7,845 nucleotides of DNA from positions 1-7,845 of the forward strand of contig JAHEFC010000181.1 in the NCBI GenBank assembly GCA_024640385.1, given 5' to 3'. This stretch comes from Sphingobacteriales bacterium (GTDB lineage Bacteria > Bacteroidota > Bacteroidia > Chitinophagales > Chitinophagaceae). The translations under genes were made by a program, and so were the position numbers. The notes beneath the pieces are model-generated. The model was not told where the DNA came from, did no database searches, and saw only the letters and a list, made by a program, of their open reading frames with translations. Positions 1 through 5,446 of this stretch are shown piece by piece (position 1 is the first letter of the stretch; the number at the start of each line of letters is the position of its first letter).

Positions 1-1
1 C

Positions 2-334
2 GGGAAACTGAATGATGATATCATTTCCAGCATCAAGAACATGACCAATGTGATCCACTTCCTGGGGAAGGACAATCCGATCGCCCTTCGTAAATCAGAA
101 GTGAATAAAATGCTGGGTAAGGTGGATGAGATGAGCGATGCCGGCGGCATGACCATGAGCGAGCCGTTCATTGTGGGTGAAACGATCAAGATCATCGACG
201 GGCCATTCAACGATTTTAATGGTGTGATCGAGGAAGTGAACGATGAAAAGAAAAAACTGAAAGTGACCGTTAAGATCTTCGGCAGGGCAACTCCTGTGGA
301 GCTGAACTATATGCAGGTAGAGAAGATATCTTAG
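2..334 (+). CDS. nusG: Transcription termination/antitermination factor NusG, C-terminal part
   Basis: The open frame runs in from the left edge and ends in TAG at 332-334, so only the last 110 codons are present and the start lies outside the window. NusG binds RNA polymerase through its N-terminal NGN domain and contacts Rho or ribosomal protein S10 (NusE) through its C-terminal KOW domain, linking transcription with termination and translation. The KOW domain is clear in the last 55 or so residues: a GETIKIIDGPF segment, then FNGVIEEV, then the strands that end in PVELNYMQVEKI. The stretch before it (FLGKDNPIALRKSEVNKML) is the end of the NGN domain and the linker. The ribosomal genes that normally follow nusG do appear, but about 2.7 kb further on. 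The family call is firm; nothing can be said about the missing N-terminus. Confidence 0.95.
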   Translation, partial: GKLNDDIISSIKNMTNVIHFLGKDNPIALRKSEVNKMLGKVDEMSDAGGMTMSEPFIVGETIKIIDGPFNDFNGVIEEVNDEKKKLKVTVKIFGRATPVELNYMQVEKIS

Positions 335-337
335 CAA

Positions 338-365
338 GTAAAAAGTAAAAAGTAAAAAGTCAAAA
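338..365 (+). repeat. Four tandem 7-bp units, GTAAAAA x3 then GTCAAAA
   Basis: Three exact GTAAAAA copies (338-344, 345-351, 352-358) and a fourth with one change (GTCAAAA, 359-365) begin just after the nusG stop. The last copy forms the left arm of the terminator hairpin. The word AAAAGTCAAAA at 355-365 is the reverse complement of TTTTGACTTTT, which recurs on the plus strand at 412-422, 427-437 (last base differs), 2893-2903 and 2914-2924. The array could therefore also pair at long range with 412-437. Confidence 0.8.
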
Positions 366-386
366 CCTATTGGTTTTGGCTTTTTT
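355..386 (+). terminator. Rho-independent terminator after nusG
   Basis: CAAAACC (361-367) and GGTTTTG (372-378) form a stem around the loop TATT. The stem extends outward through a T-G wobble and further pairs of A with T, and is followed by six T at 381-386. It sits 27 bases after the nusG stop, so it likely ends the nusG transcript before the LacI-family gene. The stem is A/T-rich, so termination may be only partial. Confidence 0.7.
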
Positions 387-411
387 GCATTTAGGCCACT
401 TATTTTTTCCC

Positions 412-437
412 TTTTGACTTTTGCCTTTTGACTTTTC
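412..437 (+). repeat. Paired TTTTGACTTTT elements upstream of the LacI-family gene
   Basis: CTTTTGACTTTTG is followed at once by CCTTTTGACTTTTC, two near-identical words 15 bases apart. The same word appears twice upstream of rplK (2893-2924) and inverted after nusG (355-365), so copies sit at both edges of the block that separates nusG from rplK. TTTG at 420-423 and TATATTGA at 440-447 could be a degraded Bacteroidota promoter for the regulator, but the -7 match is poor and the start codon would then be almost at the transcript end. Confidence 0.6.
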
Positions 438-450
438 TTTATATTGAATC

Positions 451-1461
451 ATGAAGTCTGTTTCCATAAAAGATATTGCAAACCAGGTAGGTGTTTCCAC
501 CACCACGGTTTCCTTTGTTCTGAATGGGAAAGCCAAGGAAAAACGGATCAGTGAAGACCTGAAGAATGAGATCCTGAAAATTGCCGCAAAGCTCAACTAC
601 AGGCCTAACCAGATTGCGAGGGGACTGCGTACCGGTCAGACCCATACCCTGGGACTGATCGTTGAAGATATCTCCAACCCGTTCTTTGCAAGCCTTGCCA
701 AGGTGGTGGAAGAAGAGGCCGATAAATTCGGTTATACCGTCATGTTCTGCTGTACGGAGAACAATGAAACCAAGGCCAGCAGTCTTATTAACATGCTCCG
801 GCACCGGCAGATGGACGGGTTCATCATCACGCCAACCCCGGGTATGGAAGATGATATCAGGAAACTGACCGATGAAAAAAGGCCACTGGTACTGATAGAC
901 CGGTATTTCCCAAACCTGGATTCAAGCTATGTGACCGTGGATAATTACCAGGGGGCCTATGAGGCTACAAGGTACCTGGTGGGCAAGGGACATAAAAGAA
1001 TAGGCCTGATCACTATCGAATCCAGCCAGGTGCAGATGGAGAAAAGATATGAGGGGTACATAGGCGCCCTGAAAGATAATGGGGTAGAGCCTTCCGAGGA
1101 GCTGACGCTGCGGTTGCCTTTTGACCTGGAAAAAGACCAGGCGGTAGCCCTTATTTCTGCCCATATCAGGAAGAATAAGCCTGACGCCCTCTTTTTTACC
1201 ACCAATTATCTTGGGGTGTTCGGGCTGGAGAGTTTAAGGGTTTCCGGCATTAGGATCCCCGGGGATATGGGGATGATCTGTTTTGACGATAATGATCTTT
1301 TTCGTTTGGGCAGCCCTTCTGTGACCGTAGTTGCCCAGCCCATTGAACTGATCGGCAGGGAAGCAGTGGCATCATTGCTGCACCAGTTGAAACACAAAGG
1401 AACTGGTGAACCATTTGCCAAACTCATATTGGAACCACACCTGGTGCAGAGAGAAACATGA
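451..1461 (+). CDS. LacI/GalR-family transcriptional regulator
   Basis: This 336-residue protein has the full LacI-family layout and length. Residues 5-26 form the helix-turn-helix, with the signature VGVSTTTVSFVLNG. The hinge helix is at 50-60 (YRPNQIARGLR), including the leucine at 59 that in relatives such as LacI and PurR inserts into the central CG step of the operator. Residues 65-336 are a periplasmic-binding-protein-like sensor domain (GLIVEDISNPFFASL, the DGFIITP strand, PLVLIDRYF, GHKRIGLIT, PDALFFTTN, ICFDDNDLF). Such proteins are cytoplasmic dimers that change DNA affinity when a small molecule binds, usually a sugar or nucleotide. The effector is not readable here, and no sugar-use genes are adjacent, which is odd for the family. 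The ATG at 451 gives the canonical N-terminus. It ends before a bidirectional terminator and faces the minus-strand repeat gene. Confidence 0.95.
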   Translation: MKSVSIKDIANQVGVSTTTVSFVLNGKAKEKRISEDLKNEILKIAAKLNYRPNQIARGLRTGQTHTLGLIVEDISNPFFASLAKVVEEEADKFGYTVMFCCTENNETKASSLINMLRHRQMDGFIITPTPGMEDDIRKLTDEKRPLVLIDRYFPNLDSSYVTVDNYQGAYEATRYLVGKGHKRIGLITIESSQVQMEKRYEGYIGALKDNGVEPSEELTLRLPFDLEKDQAVALISAHIRKNKPDALFFTTNYLGVFGLESLRVSGIRIPGDMGMICFDDNDLFRLGSPSVTVVAQPIELIGREAVASLLHQLKHKGTGEPFAKLILEPHLVQRET

Positions 1462-1480
1462 GCTAACGTAAATGTATAAA

Positions 1481-1514
1481 CGAAAAAAGTCCTGCAACTG
1501 CAGGACTTTTTTCG
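1481..1514. terminator. Strong bidirectional terminator between convergent genes
   Basis: CGAAAAAAGTCCTGCA (1481-1496) is perfectly inverted at 1499-1514, giving a 16-bp stem around AC, realistically a GC-rich core closed by an AACT loop. The A run on one side and T run on the other (1508-1512 and neighbours) serve as the U-tract on either strand. It stands 20 bases after the LacI-family stop and 19 bases after the end of the convergent minus-strand gene, so it can terminate both. Confidence 0.93.
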
Positions 1515-1532
1515 TTAGATCTTTTTTGCTGA

Positions 1533-1942
1533 TCAGCTGTTAGATCCTTCTGCAGGAGCAGAACCTTCCTGAGCAGCTGGAGCAGGCGCTTCAGGCATTG
1601 CATTGGCAATAACTGCAGCAATGATTGCTTTCTTGGCAGCCCTTCTTACAATGGCTTTCTTAACTGCTTTTTTTACAACAGCTCTTTTAACTGCTTTCTT
1701 AACAATAGCTTTTTTAACTGCTTTTTTTACAACAGCTTTTTTAACTGCTTTTTTTACGACAGCTTTTTTAACTGCTTTTTTTACAACAGCTTTTTAACTG
1801 CTTTTCTTACGACAGCTTTCTTAACTGCTTTCTTAGCAACTGCTTTCTTAACTGCTTTTTTAGCAACCGCTTTTTTCACAGCTTTCTTGGCAACTGCTTT
1901 CTTCGCTGCTTTTTTTGCTATTGCTTTCTTTGCTTTGGCCAT
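1533..1942 (-). pseudogene. Histone H1-like Lys/Ala/Val-repeat protein with a 1-base frameshift
   Basis: Read from ATG at 1942, the frame gives MAKAKKAIAKKAAKKAVAKK and continues as KKAV-type repeats until codon 51, then LL and TAA at 1783-1781, a 53-residue product. The downstream DNA resumes the same repeat one base out of phase: an A run expected to be six long (minus strand) is five long at 1795-1791. Adding one A restores a single 136-residue frame to TGA at 1535-1533. That protein has about 43 Lys and 4 Arg, a repetitive basic body to about residue 101 and an acidic Pro/Ala/Ser tail (MPEAPAPAAQEGSAPAEGSN). Such proteins resemble H1-type nucleoid proteins, which bind and compact DNA non-specifically; that role is inferred from composition. 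The lesion may be a sequencing error, a real mutation, phase variation, or a slip site (AAA AAG). It is convergent with the LacI-family gene. Confidence 0.8.
1641..1918 (-). repeat. 27-bp coding tandem repeat (AVKKAVVKK unit)
   Basis: The body of the basic protein is built from a 9-residue unit, AVKKAVVKK or AVKKAVAKK, encoded by about 27 bases. The copies in the 3' half (1737-1790) are almost identical at DNA level, with codons GCA GTT AAA AAA GCT GTN GTA AAA AAA. The 5' copies use AVAKK and are more diverged, and the last copies drift to IVKK, VKR and IVRR. Near-identity at DNA level suggests recent slippage or unequal crossing-over, so copy number probably varies between strains. Confidence 0.85.
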
Positions 1943-2109
1943 AGTTGTAGCGTTTTTTAGATTGAATTTAATAATCAGGGTTATGTGGAAAATTATGAAG
2001 AATACATCAATAAATAAAAAAAACAAATTCAGAAAATTCGTGAGCCGATGATGGAGATCATAGTACTGCCTTCCGGGATGGCGGAACTTTGATCTGCAAT
2101 CGGAAAAAA

Positions 2110-2865
2110 ATGCTGTTGGCATTGCTAGAGACCTTTATACCGGGAATGAGTGATGTTGCCCTGATGTTGCTGGGCATGGTTGTGTTAGGACTCATACTCC
2201 ATGGGGGTTGGTGGCTGCTCAACTGGAGCGCTCGCCACCCCCGGCCATTACTGTCGGCAAGGGCTGCCAGTGCCGGATCTGCGGCAGTTTCCAGCCCTGC
2301 TAAAGTTGATCTTCCTGTATTTTTCCGCATGTCCACTACCACCCAGGTCATTTTGTATGTGTTATTGCTTTCACCCCCGGTGGCTGCCACCTTCCTGATG
2401 CGCCATGAATGGGAAAGTATCGGTGAATTTTTGTTCGATATTTTGCTGAGCTTATTAAATCCGTCAAGCCTTTTTTTGGGCTGTATCATTTACCTGTTAT
2501 GTCCTTTTACGGCCTGGAACATTTACTGGAGAAGGAGAGATTTCATCAGGGTCGATGCAGACCAGATCGAATACCGGTCGGCGTTTACATCCGGAAAACT
2601 GGTTCCTGGAAAAATAACCCTGTTTCGCGGTAGGTCCTGGAGGTTTGATCTGACTGATCTGTTCAGGGGACAAATGGTGAGCTCCTGGTTTTTGGACATA
2701 GTTCCGGTTCCAGGAAAAGGAAAGGAAAACAAAGCAGGGGAAGAGCAGCATGTGGTACTGGATCTAAAAGCCATGAACCTGGGTGGATCAGCAAAGTCCA
2801 TGGCTTCGCTGTTAAGCCAGGTTTATGGAGATAAGTTTCTGATAAACAATCAGTTGCCGGGCTAG
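2110..2865 (+). CDS. Unrecognised membrane protein, three helices plus soluble C-terminal domain
   Basis: I do not recognise this gene. From ATG 2110 it encodes 251 residues; the frame also allows TTG at 2089, but the ATG is preceded by an A-run typical of Bacteroidota starts and leads directly into hydrophobic sequence. Likely membrane segments are residues 15-38 (ALMLLGMVVLGLILHGGWWLL), 79-97 (QVILYVLLLSPPVAATFLM) and 119-138 (SLFLGCIIYLLCPFTAWNIY). A Ser/Ala-rich linker separates the first two. After YWRRR, which would be cytoplasmic by the positive-inside rule, residues 144-251 look like alternating beta strands ending in a helix (SAKSMASLLSQVYGDKFLI). This recalls the PH-like domains of small bacterial membrane proteins, a weak inference. 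It stands alone between the minus-strand repeat gene and the rplK promoter, with no obvious partner. Confidence 0.75.
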   Translation: MLLALLETFIPGMSDVALMLLGMVVLGLILHGGWWLLNWSARHPRPLLSARAASAGSAAVSSPAKVDLPVFFRMSTTTQVILYVLLLSPPVAATFLMRHEWESIGEFLFDILLSLLNPSSLFLGCIIYLLCPFTAWNIYWRRRDFIRVDADQIEYRSAFTSGKLVPGKITLFRGRSWRFDLTDLFRGQMVSSWFLDIVPVPGKGKENKAGEEQHVVLDLKAMNLGGSAKSMASLLSQVYGDKFLINNQLPG

Positions 2866-2891
2866 GAAAGACTATCCCTGAGTGTCGATTA

Positions 2892-2926
2892 TTTTTGACT
2901 TTTTCCTTTTTAATTTTGACTTTTTA
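2892..2926 (+). repeat. Direct repeat TTTTTGACTTTTT-type upstream of rplK
   Basis: TTTTTGACTTTTT (2892-2904) is repeated as ATTTTGACTTTTT (2913-2925), 21 bases later, which is two turns of the helix. The same 11-base core appears at the other edge of the block, at 355-365 inverted and at 412-437. It overlaps the region where the -33 element of the rplK promoter would lie, so it may be a regulator site or a T-rich upstream element rather than an inert repeat. Confidence 0.65.
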
Positions 2927-2937
2927 CCCTACCTTTG
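2907..2937 (+). promoter_or_regulatory. Probable promoter of the rplK-rplA-rplJ-rplL operon
   Basis: TACCTTTG at 2930-2937 fits the Bacteroidota -7 box TAnnTTTG exactly. At the usual distance upstream (about 2907-2910) the sequence is TTTT instead of TTTG, inside a T-rich tract. Transcription would start near 2943-2945, giving a leader of about 75 bases. The same -7 word precedes rpoB at 6836-6843. Confidence 0.7.
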
Positions 2938-2964
2938 CAACCCCAATAAAAAGTTCTTTATTGA

Positions 2965-3000
2965 ATGGCTTTGGGAGTTCCGCCTTGAGCGGGACGCTAT
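2965..3000 (+). promoter_or_regulatory. Bulged hairpin in the rplK leader, candidate ribosomal-protein autoregulatory site
   Basis: GTTCCGC (2977-2983) pairs with GCGGGAC (2989-2995) around CTTGA. ATGGC (2965-2969) pairs with GCTAT (2996-3000) and stacks directly on the 3' side. This leaves a one-sided bulge TTTGGGA (2970-2976). Two helices joined by an asymmetric loop is the general shape of L1 targets in 23S rRNA and in L11-L1 mRNAs. It ends 19 bases before the rplK ATG. Structure was paired by eye; the protein partner is an inference. Confidence 0.5.
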
Positions 3001-3019
3001 CACCAAAAAAATTATTAAA

Positions 3020-3463
3020 ATGGCAAAAGAGATTACCGGCTACGTAAAGCTACAGGTAAAAGGCGGCCAGGCCAATCCGGCGCCTCCTGTTGGACCTGCA
3101 CTGGGTTCAAAAGGTGTCAACATCATGGAGTTCTGCAAGCAGTTCAATGCAAGGACCCAGGACAAAATGGGCAAGGTTTGCCCGGTGTTGATCACTGTGT
3201 ATTCAGACAAATCATTTGATTTCGTCATTAAAACTCCTCCTGCTTCTGTGCAGATTCTGGAGGCTGCTAAACTTCAAAGTGGTTCTAAAGAGCCAAACCG
3301 TAACAAGGTTGGAAAGGTGAACTGGGAACAGGTAGAGGCAATTGCCAAAGACAAGATGCCTGACCTGAACTGTTTCACTGTGGAAAGCGCCATGAGAATG
3401 GTTGCCGGTACAGCCCGCAGTATGGGTATCACCGTTGACGGTAAAGCCCCCTGGGAAAATTAA
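3020..3463 (+). CDS. rplK: 50S ribosomal protein L11
   Basis: L11 binds the GTPase-associated centre of 23S rRNA at the base of the ribosomal stalk, where it takes part in factor binding and in the stringent-response signal. The 147-residue product has the N-terminal domain with [19 protein letters not shown] (17-35), whose proline-rich turn faces the thiostrepton pocket. Its C-terminal RNA-binding domain runs from about residue 75 and ends with [19 protein letters not shown]. The frame is open back to about 2882, but ATG 3020 gives the canonical [16 protein letters not shown] start and lies after the promoter and leader hairpin; the longer reading would translate through both. It is first in the rplKAJL operon, 37 bases before rplA. 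Length is slightly above the E. coli protein, as often seen in this phylum. Confidence 0.98.
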   Translation: MAKEITGYVKLQVKGGQANPAPPVGPALGSKGVNIMEFCKQFNARTQDKMGKVCPVLITVYSDKSFDFVIKTPPASVQILEAAKLQSGSKEPNRNKVGKVNWEQVEAIAKDKMPDLNCFTVESAMRMVAGTARSMGITVDGKAPWEN

Positions 3464-3500
3464 TTTTTAACTATCCATCAAGGATTAAAAAAAGATTACA

Positions 3501-4193
3501 ATGGGAATCACTAAAAAAAGGAAAGCAGTCACTGCTAAAGTGGATAGTAATAAGAACTATTCCCTGCATGATGCATCTGCGCTGGTTAAAGAGGTGAATT
3601 GCACAAAATTCGACAGCTCAGTAGACCTGCATATACGCCTTGGCGTTGACCCTAAGAAAGCCGACCAGGCGATCAGGGGAACCGTTACCCTTCCTCATGG
3701 AACCGGTAAAACCAAGAAGGTACTGGTACTTTGCACTCCTGATAAAGAAGCTGAAGCAAAGACAGCCGGTGCTGATTTTGTAGGGCTGGATGAGTTCATT
3801 CAAAAGATAGAAGGTGGCTGGACAGATGTTGATGTGATCATCGCAACACCGTCCGTAATGCCACGTATTGGTAAGCTCGGTAAGATCCTCGGTCCTCGTA
3901 ACCTGATGCCAAACCCTAAAACAGGAACAGTAACTAACGATGTTAGTGCAGCAGTTGCTGATGTAAAGGCCGGTAAGGTTGCTTTTAAAGTTGATAAGGC
4001 TGGTATCATTCATGCCTCTATCGGAAGGGTGAGCTTCACTCCCGAGAAACTGACTGAAAACAGCCAGGAGTTGCTGAACGCCATCATCAAGGCTAAACCA
4101 TCTTCCGCTAAAGGTACCTACCTGAGAAGCGTGTATATGGCCAGCACGATGAGCCCCAGCATCGCTATTGACACCAAAGTTCTGGTACATTAA
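3501..4193 (+). CDS. rplA: 50S ribosomal protein L1
   Basis: L1 forms the mobile stalk on the E-site side of the large subunit that helps release deacylated tRNA. In many bacteria it also represses its own L11-L1 message. The 230-residue length is normal. The L1 signature is clear at about 121-143 ([23 protein letters not shown]), in the second domain that is inserted within the RNA-binding first domain. The latter is made of the N-terminal part ([20 protein letters not shown]) and the C-terminal part ([21 protein letters not shown], ending in IDTKVLVH). The start ATG follows an A-rich stretch (AAAAAAAGATTACA) with no Shine-Dalgarno motif. It is co-directional with rplK and rplJ with gaps of 37 bases each side, so one message is likely. 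The leader hairpin upstream of rplK is a candidate target for this protein. Confidence 0.98.
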   Translation: MGITKKRKAVTAKVDSNKNYSLHDASALVKEVNCTKFDSSVDLHIRLGVDPKKADQAIRGTVTLPHGTGKTKKVLVLCTPDKEAEAKTAGADFVGLDEFIQKIEGGWTDVDVIIATPSVMPRIGKLGKILGPRNLMPNPKTGTVTNDVSAAVADVKAGKVAFKVDKAGIIHASIGRVSFTPEKLTENSQELLNAIIKAKPSSAKGTYLRSVYMASTMSPSIAIDTKVLVH

Positions 4194-4230
4194 TCCCTTT
4201 GGTTAACGAAAACAATCTAAAAGCGTAACA

Positions 4231-4758
4231 ATGAACAAGCAGGAAAAAAATGAAGTGATCGAAGTACTGAAGGGTAAATTCTCCCAGTACAATAACTTCT
4301 ACCTTACCAATACAGAAGCACTGAGCGTAGAGCAGGTAACCAAACTGCGCCGTATCTGCTTCGACAAGAAAGTAGAAATGAAGGTGGCTAAGAACACCCT
4401 CATCCGTAAAGCACTGGAACAACTGGACAGTACTCGCTTCGAGGGCGCATTTGATTCCCTCCACGGTGTAACAGCCCTTATGTTCTCAGAGAATCCCAAG
4501 GAACCGGCACTGATCATCAGTACTTTCCGCAAGGAATCAAATACTGAAAAGCCGGTACTGAAAGCAGCCTTCATCGACGGTGATGTATTCATCGGAAACG
4601 ACCAGCTGGCAGCACTGAAAGACCTGAAGAGCAAGCAGGACCTGGTGGGCGAGATCATCAGTGCCCTTCAGTCACCAGCCAAGAATGTTATCGGCGCGCT
4701 TAACGCGGGCGGAAGACTGGCTGGCCTGATCAAAGCGCTGGAAGACAGAGCGCAGTAG
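4231..4758 (+). CDS. rplJ: 50S ribosomal protein L10
   Basis: L10 anchors the L7/L12 dimers to the ribosome: its N-terminal globular domain sits on 23S rRNA next to L11, and its C-terminal helix carries the L12 dimers. The 175 residues show the family pattern, with NKQEKNEVIEVLKGKF and YNNFYLTNTEALSVEQVTKLRR at the start, then VEMKVAKNTLIRKAL (about 50-64). The ending LVGEIISALQSPAKNVIGALNAGGRLAGLIKALEDRAQ is the L12-binding tail. The word TAAAAGCG (4218-4225) sits just before the start and also occurs before rpoB at 6964-6971. Only 37 bases separate it from rplA, too few for the long L10 leader seen in gamma-proteobacteria and Bacillus, so autoregulation by a structure at that place is unlikely here. 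Confidence 0.98.
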   Translation: MNKQEKNEVIEVLKGKFSQYNNFYLTNTEALSVEQVTKLRRICFDKKVEMKVAKNTLIRKALEQLDSTRFEGAFDSLHGVTALMFSENPKEPALIISTFRKESNTEKPVLKAAFIDGDVFIGNDQLAALKDLKSKQDLVGEIISALQSPAKNVIGALNAGGRLAGLIKALEDRAQ

Positions 4759-4770
4759 CAGGTGGCAGTC

Positions 4771-4789
4771 TGCAGGTTGCAGGTTGCAG
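4771..4789 (+). repeat. Short tandem repeat, TGCAGGT units
   Basis: TGCAGGT (4771-4777) and TGCAGGT (4778-4784) are followed by TGCAG, and are preceded by the related GCAGGTGGCAG just after the rplJ stop. It lies within the 168-base rplJ-rplL gap. No coding or promoter role is visible. Confidence 0.8.
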
Positions 4790-4798
4790 AAAAGTATA

Positions 4799-4838
4799 AA
4801 TTAGCCAATTAGCTAATTAGCTAATGAGCCAATTATAA
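4799..4838 (+). repeat. 8-bp tandem repeat AATTAGCY between rplJ and rplL
   Basis: Successive 8-base units are AATTAGCC, AATTAGCT, AATTAGCT, AATGAGCC and a decayed AATTATAA. The middle copies create overlapping ATTAGCTAAT palindromes, so the array can also fold on itself. After it come a weak -7-like TAATTTTT (4866-4873) and a CCGTC/GACGG pairing (4883-4887 with 4906-4910), which could belong to an internal promoter and leader for rplL, but both are poor matches. Confidence 0.8.
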
Positions 4839-4926
4839 ATCCCTGTCTGTGGGGAGAATCGCAGATAATTTTTTTAAACCCGCCGTCGGATCAAAACGAA
4901 ATGAAGACGGTAAAAATTGAATAAAA

Positions 4927-5301
4927 ATGGCAGATTTAAAAGCATTCGCTGAGCAACTGGTAAGCCTTAGCGTGAAAGAAGTAAGTGAACTCGCAAAGAT
5001 CCTGAAAGATGAGTATGGCATCGAGCCTGCTGCTGCTGCAGTAGCTGTTGCTGCTCCTGCTGCTGCTGGTGCAGCCGCTGCTGAAGAAAAAACTGCTTTC
5101 GACGTGATCCTGAAGAGCGGCGGAGCCAACAAGCTCGCTGTTGTTAAGATCGTAAAAGACCTGACTGGTCTTGGTCTGAAAGAAGCGAAAGACCTGGTTG
5201 ATGGTGCTCCTAAGCCTATCAAAGAAGGTGTTTCTAAAGCAGAAGCTGATGACCTCGTAGCTAAGCTGAAAGAAGCTGGTGCAGACGTTGAGGTTAAGTA
5301 A
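4927..5301 (+). CDS. rplL: 50S ribosomal protein L7/L12
   Basis: L12 is the multicopy stalk protein that recruits the translational GTPases and stimulates GTP hydrolysis. The 124 residues divide cleanly into the N-terminal dimerisation and L10-binding domain (1-34, [30 protein letters not shown]), an Ala/Val/Pro hinge (35-54) and the C-terminal factor-binding domain (55-124, with [44 protein letters not shown] and [11 protein letters not shown]). The hinge is encoded largely by GCT codons, so it makes long shadow frames on other strands. The gap of 168 bases after rplJ is much longer than the other gaps in this operon and is filled with repeats; an internal promoter there could supply the extra copies of L12 that the ribosome needs. 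A strong terminator follows. Confidence 0.98.
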   Translation: MADLKAFAEQLVSLSVKEVSELAKILKDEYGIEPAAAAVAVAAPAAAGAAAAEEKTAFDVILKSGGANKLAVVKIVKDLTGLGLKEAKDLVDGAPKPIKEGVSKAEADDLVAKLKEAGADVEVK

Positions 5302-5323
5302 GTTCATCACTTATACATTGTTC

Positions 5324-5353
5324 AAATGCCGGATTTATTCCGGCATTTTTTTT
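5324..5353 (+). terminator. Rho-independent terminator ending the rplKAJL operon
   Basis: AATGCCGGA (5325-5333) pairs with TCCGGCATT (5339-5347) around TTTAT, with a GCCGG core, and is followed by T at 5346-5353. It begins 23 bases after the rplL stop. It should largely disconnect ribosomal transcription from the lipoprotein genes and rpoB downstream. Confidence 0.95.
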
Positions 5354-5397
5354 GGGTTTTACTGTTAACTACTGACTAATCCATGAGCGGGAACTGG

Positions 5398-5439
5398 CCA
5401 ACATCTTTTGAGAATTAATTTTGATGTTGGATCAAAATT
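5398..5439 (+). promoter_or_regulatory. Promoter and overlapping inverted repeats before the DUF4136 gene
   Basis: TAATTTTG at 5416-5423 matches the -7 box TAnnTTTG; the -33 region is poor (ACTG at 5393-5396). Two inverted repeats overlap it. CCAACATC (5398-5405) pairs with GATGTTGG (5423-5430). AATTTTGAT (5417-5425) pairs with ATCAAAATT (5431-5439) around GTTGG. They share bases 5423-5430, so they are mutually exclusive as hairpins. Transcription would start near 5430, so the first is more likely a protein-binding site. Confidence 0.5.
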
Positions 5440-5446
5440 TTTACTC

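Noticed and set aside
1603..1797. Plus-strand frame of repeated Thr/Ala/Phe/Leu, looking like a hydrophobic repeat protein
   Set aside because: It is the antisense reading of the minus-strand Lys/Ala/Val repeat. It has no separate start context, and ends at the same lesion only by coincidence of the repeat.
1656..1918. CRISPR-like array from regularly spaced repeats
   Set aside because: The repeats are directly abutting 27-bp coding units without unique spacers and translate to a regular peptide.
1781..2122. Longer minus-strand frame extending the repeat protein upstream to 2122
   Set aside because: The added N-terminus is unrelated to the basic repeat and spans A/T-rich intergenic DNA. The ATG at 1942 gives the natural MAKAKK start.
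2882..3019. N-terminal extension of rplK from 2882
   Set aside because: It would translate through the promoter -7 box and the leader hairpin. ATG 3020 gives the canonical L11 N-terminus.
3618..4190. 190-codon minus-strand frame inside rplA
   Set aside because: Fully contained antisense to an unmistakable L1 gene, with no family resemblance.
4194..4230. L10-type autoregulatory leader before rplJ
   Set aside because: Only 37 bases separate rplA and rplJ, and no stable pairing is visible.
4833..5310. Long minus-strand frames across rplL
   Set aside because: They are shadows produced by the GCT-rich alanine hinge and regular codon use of rplL.
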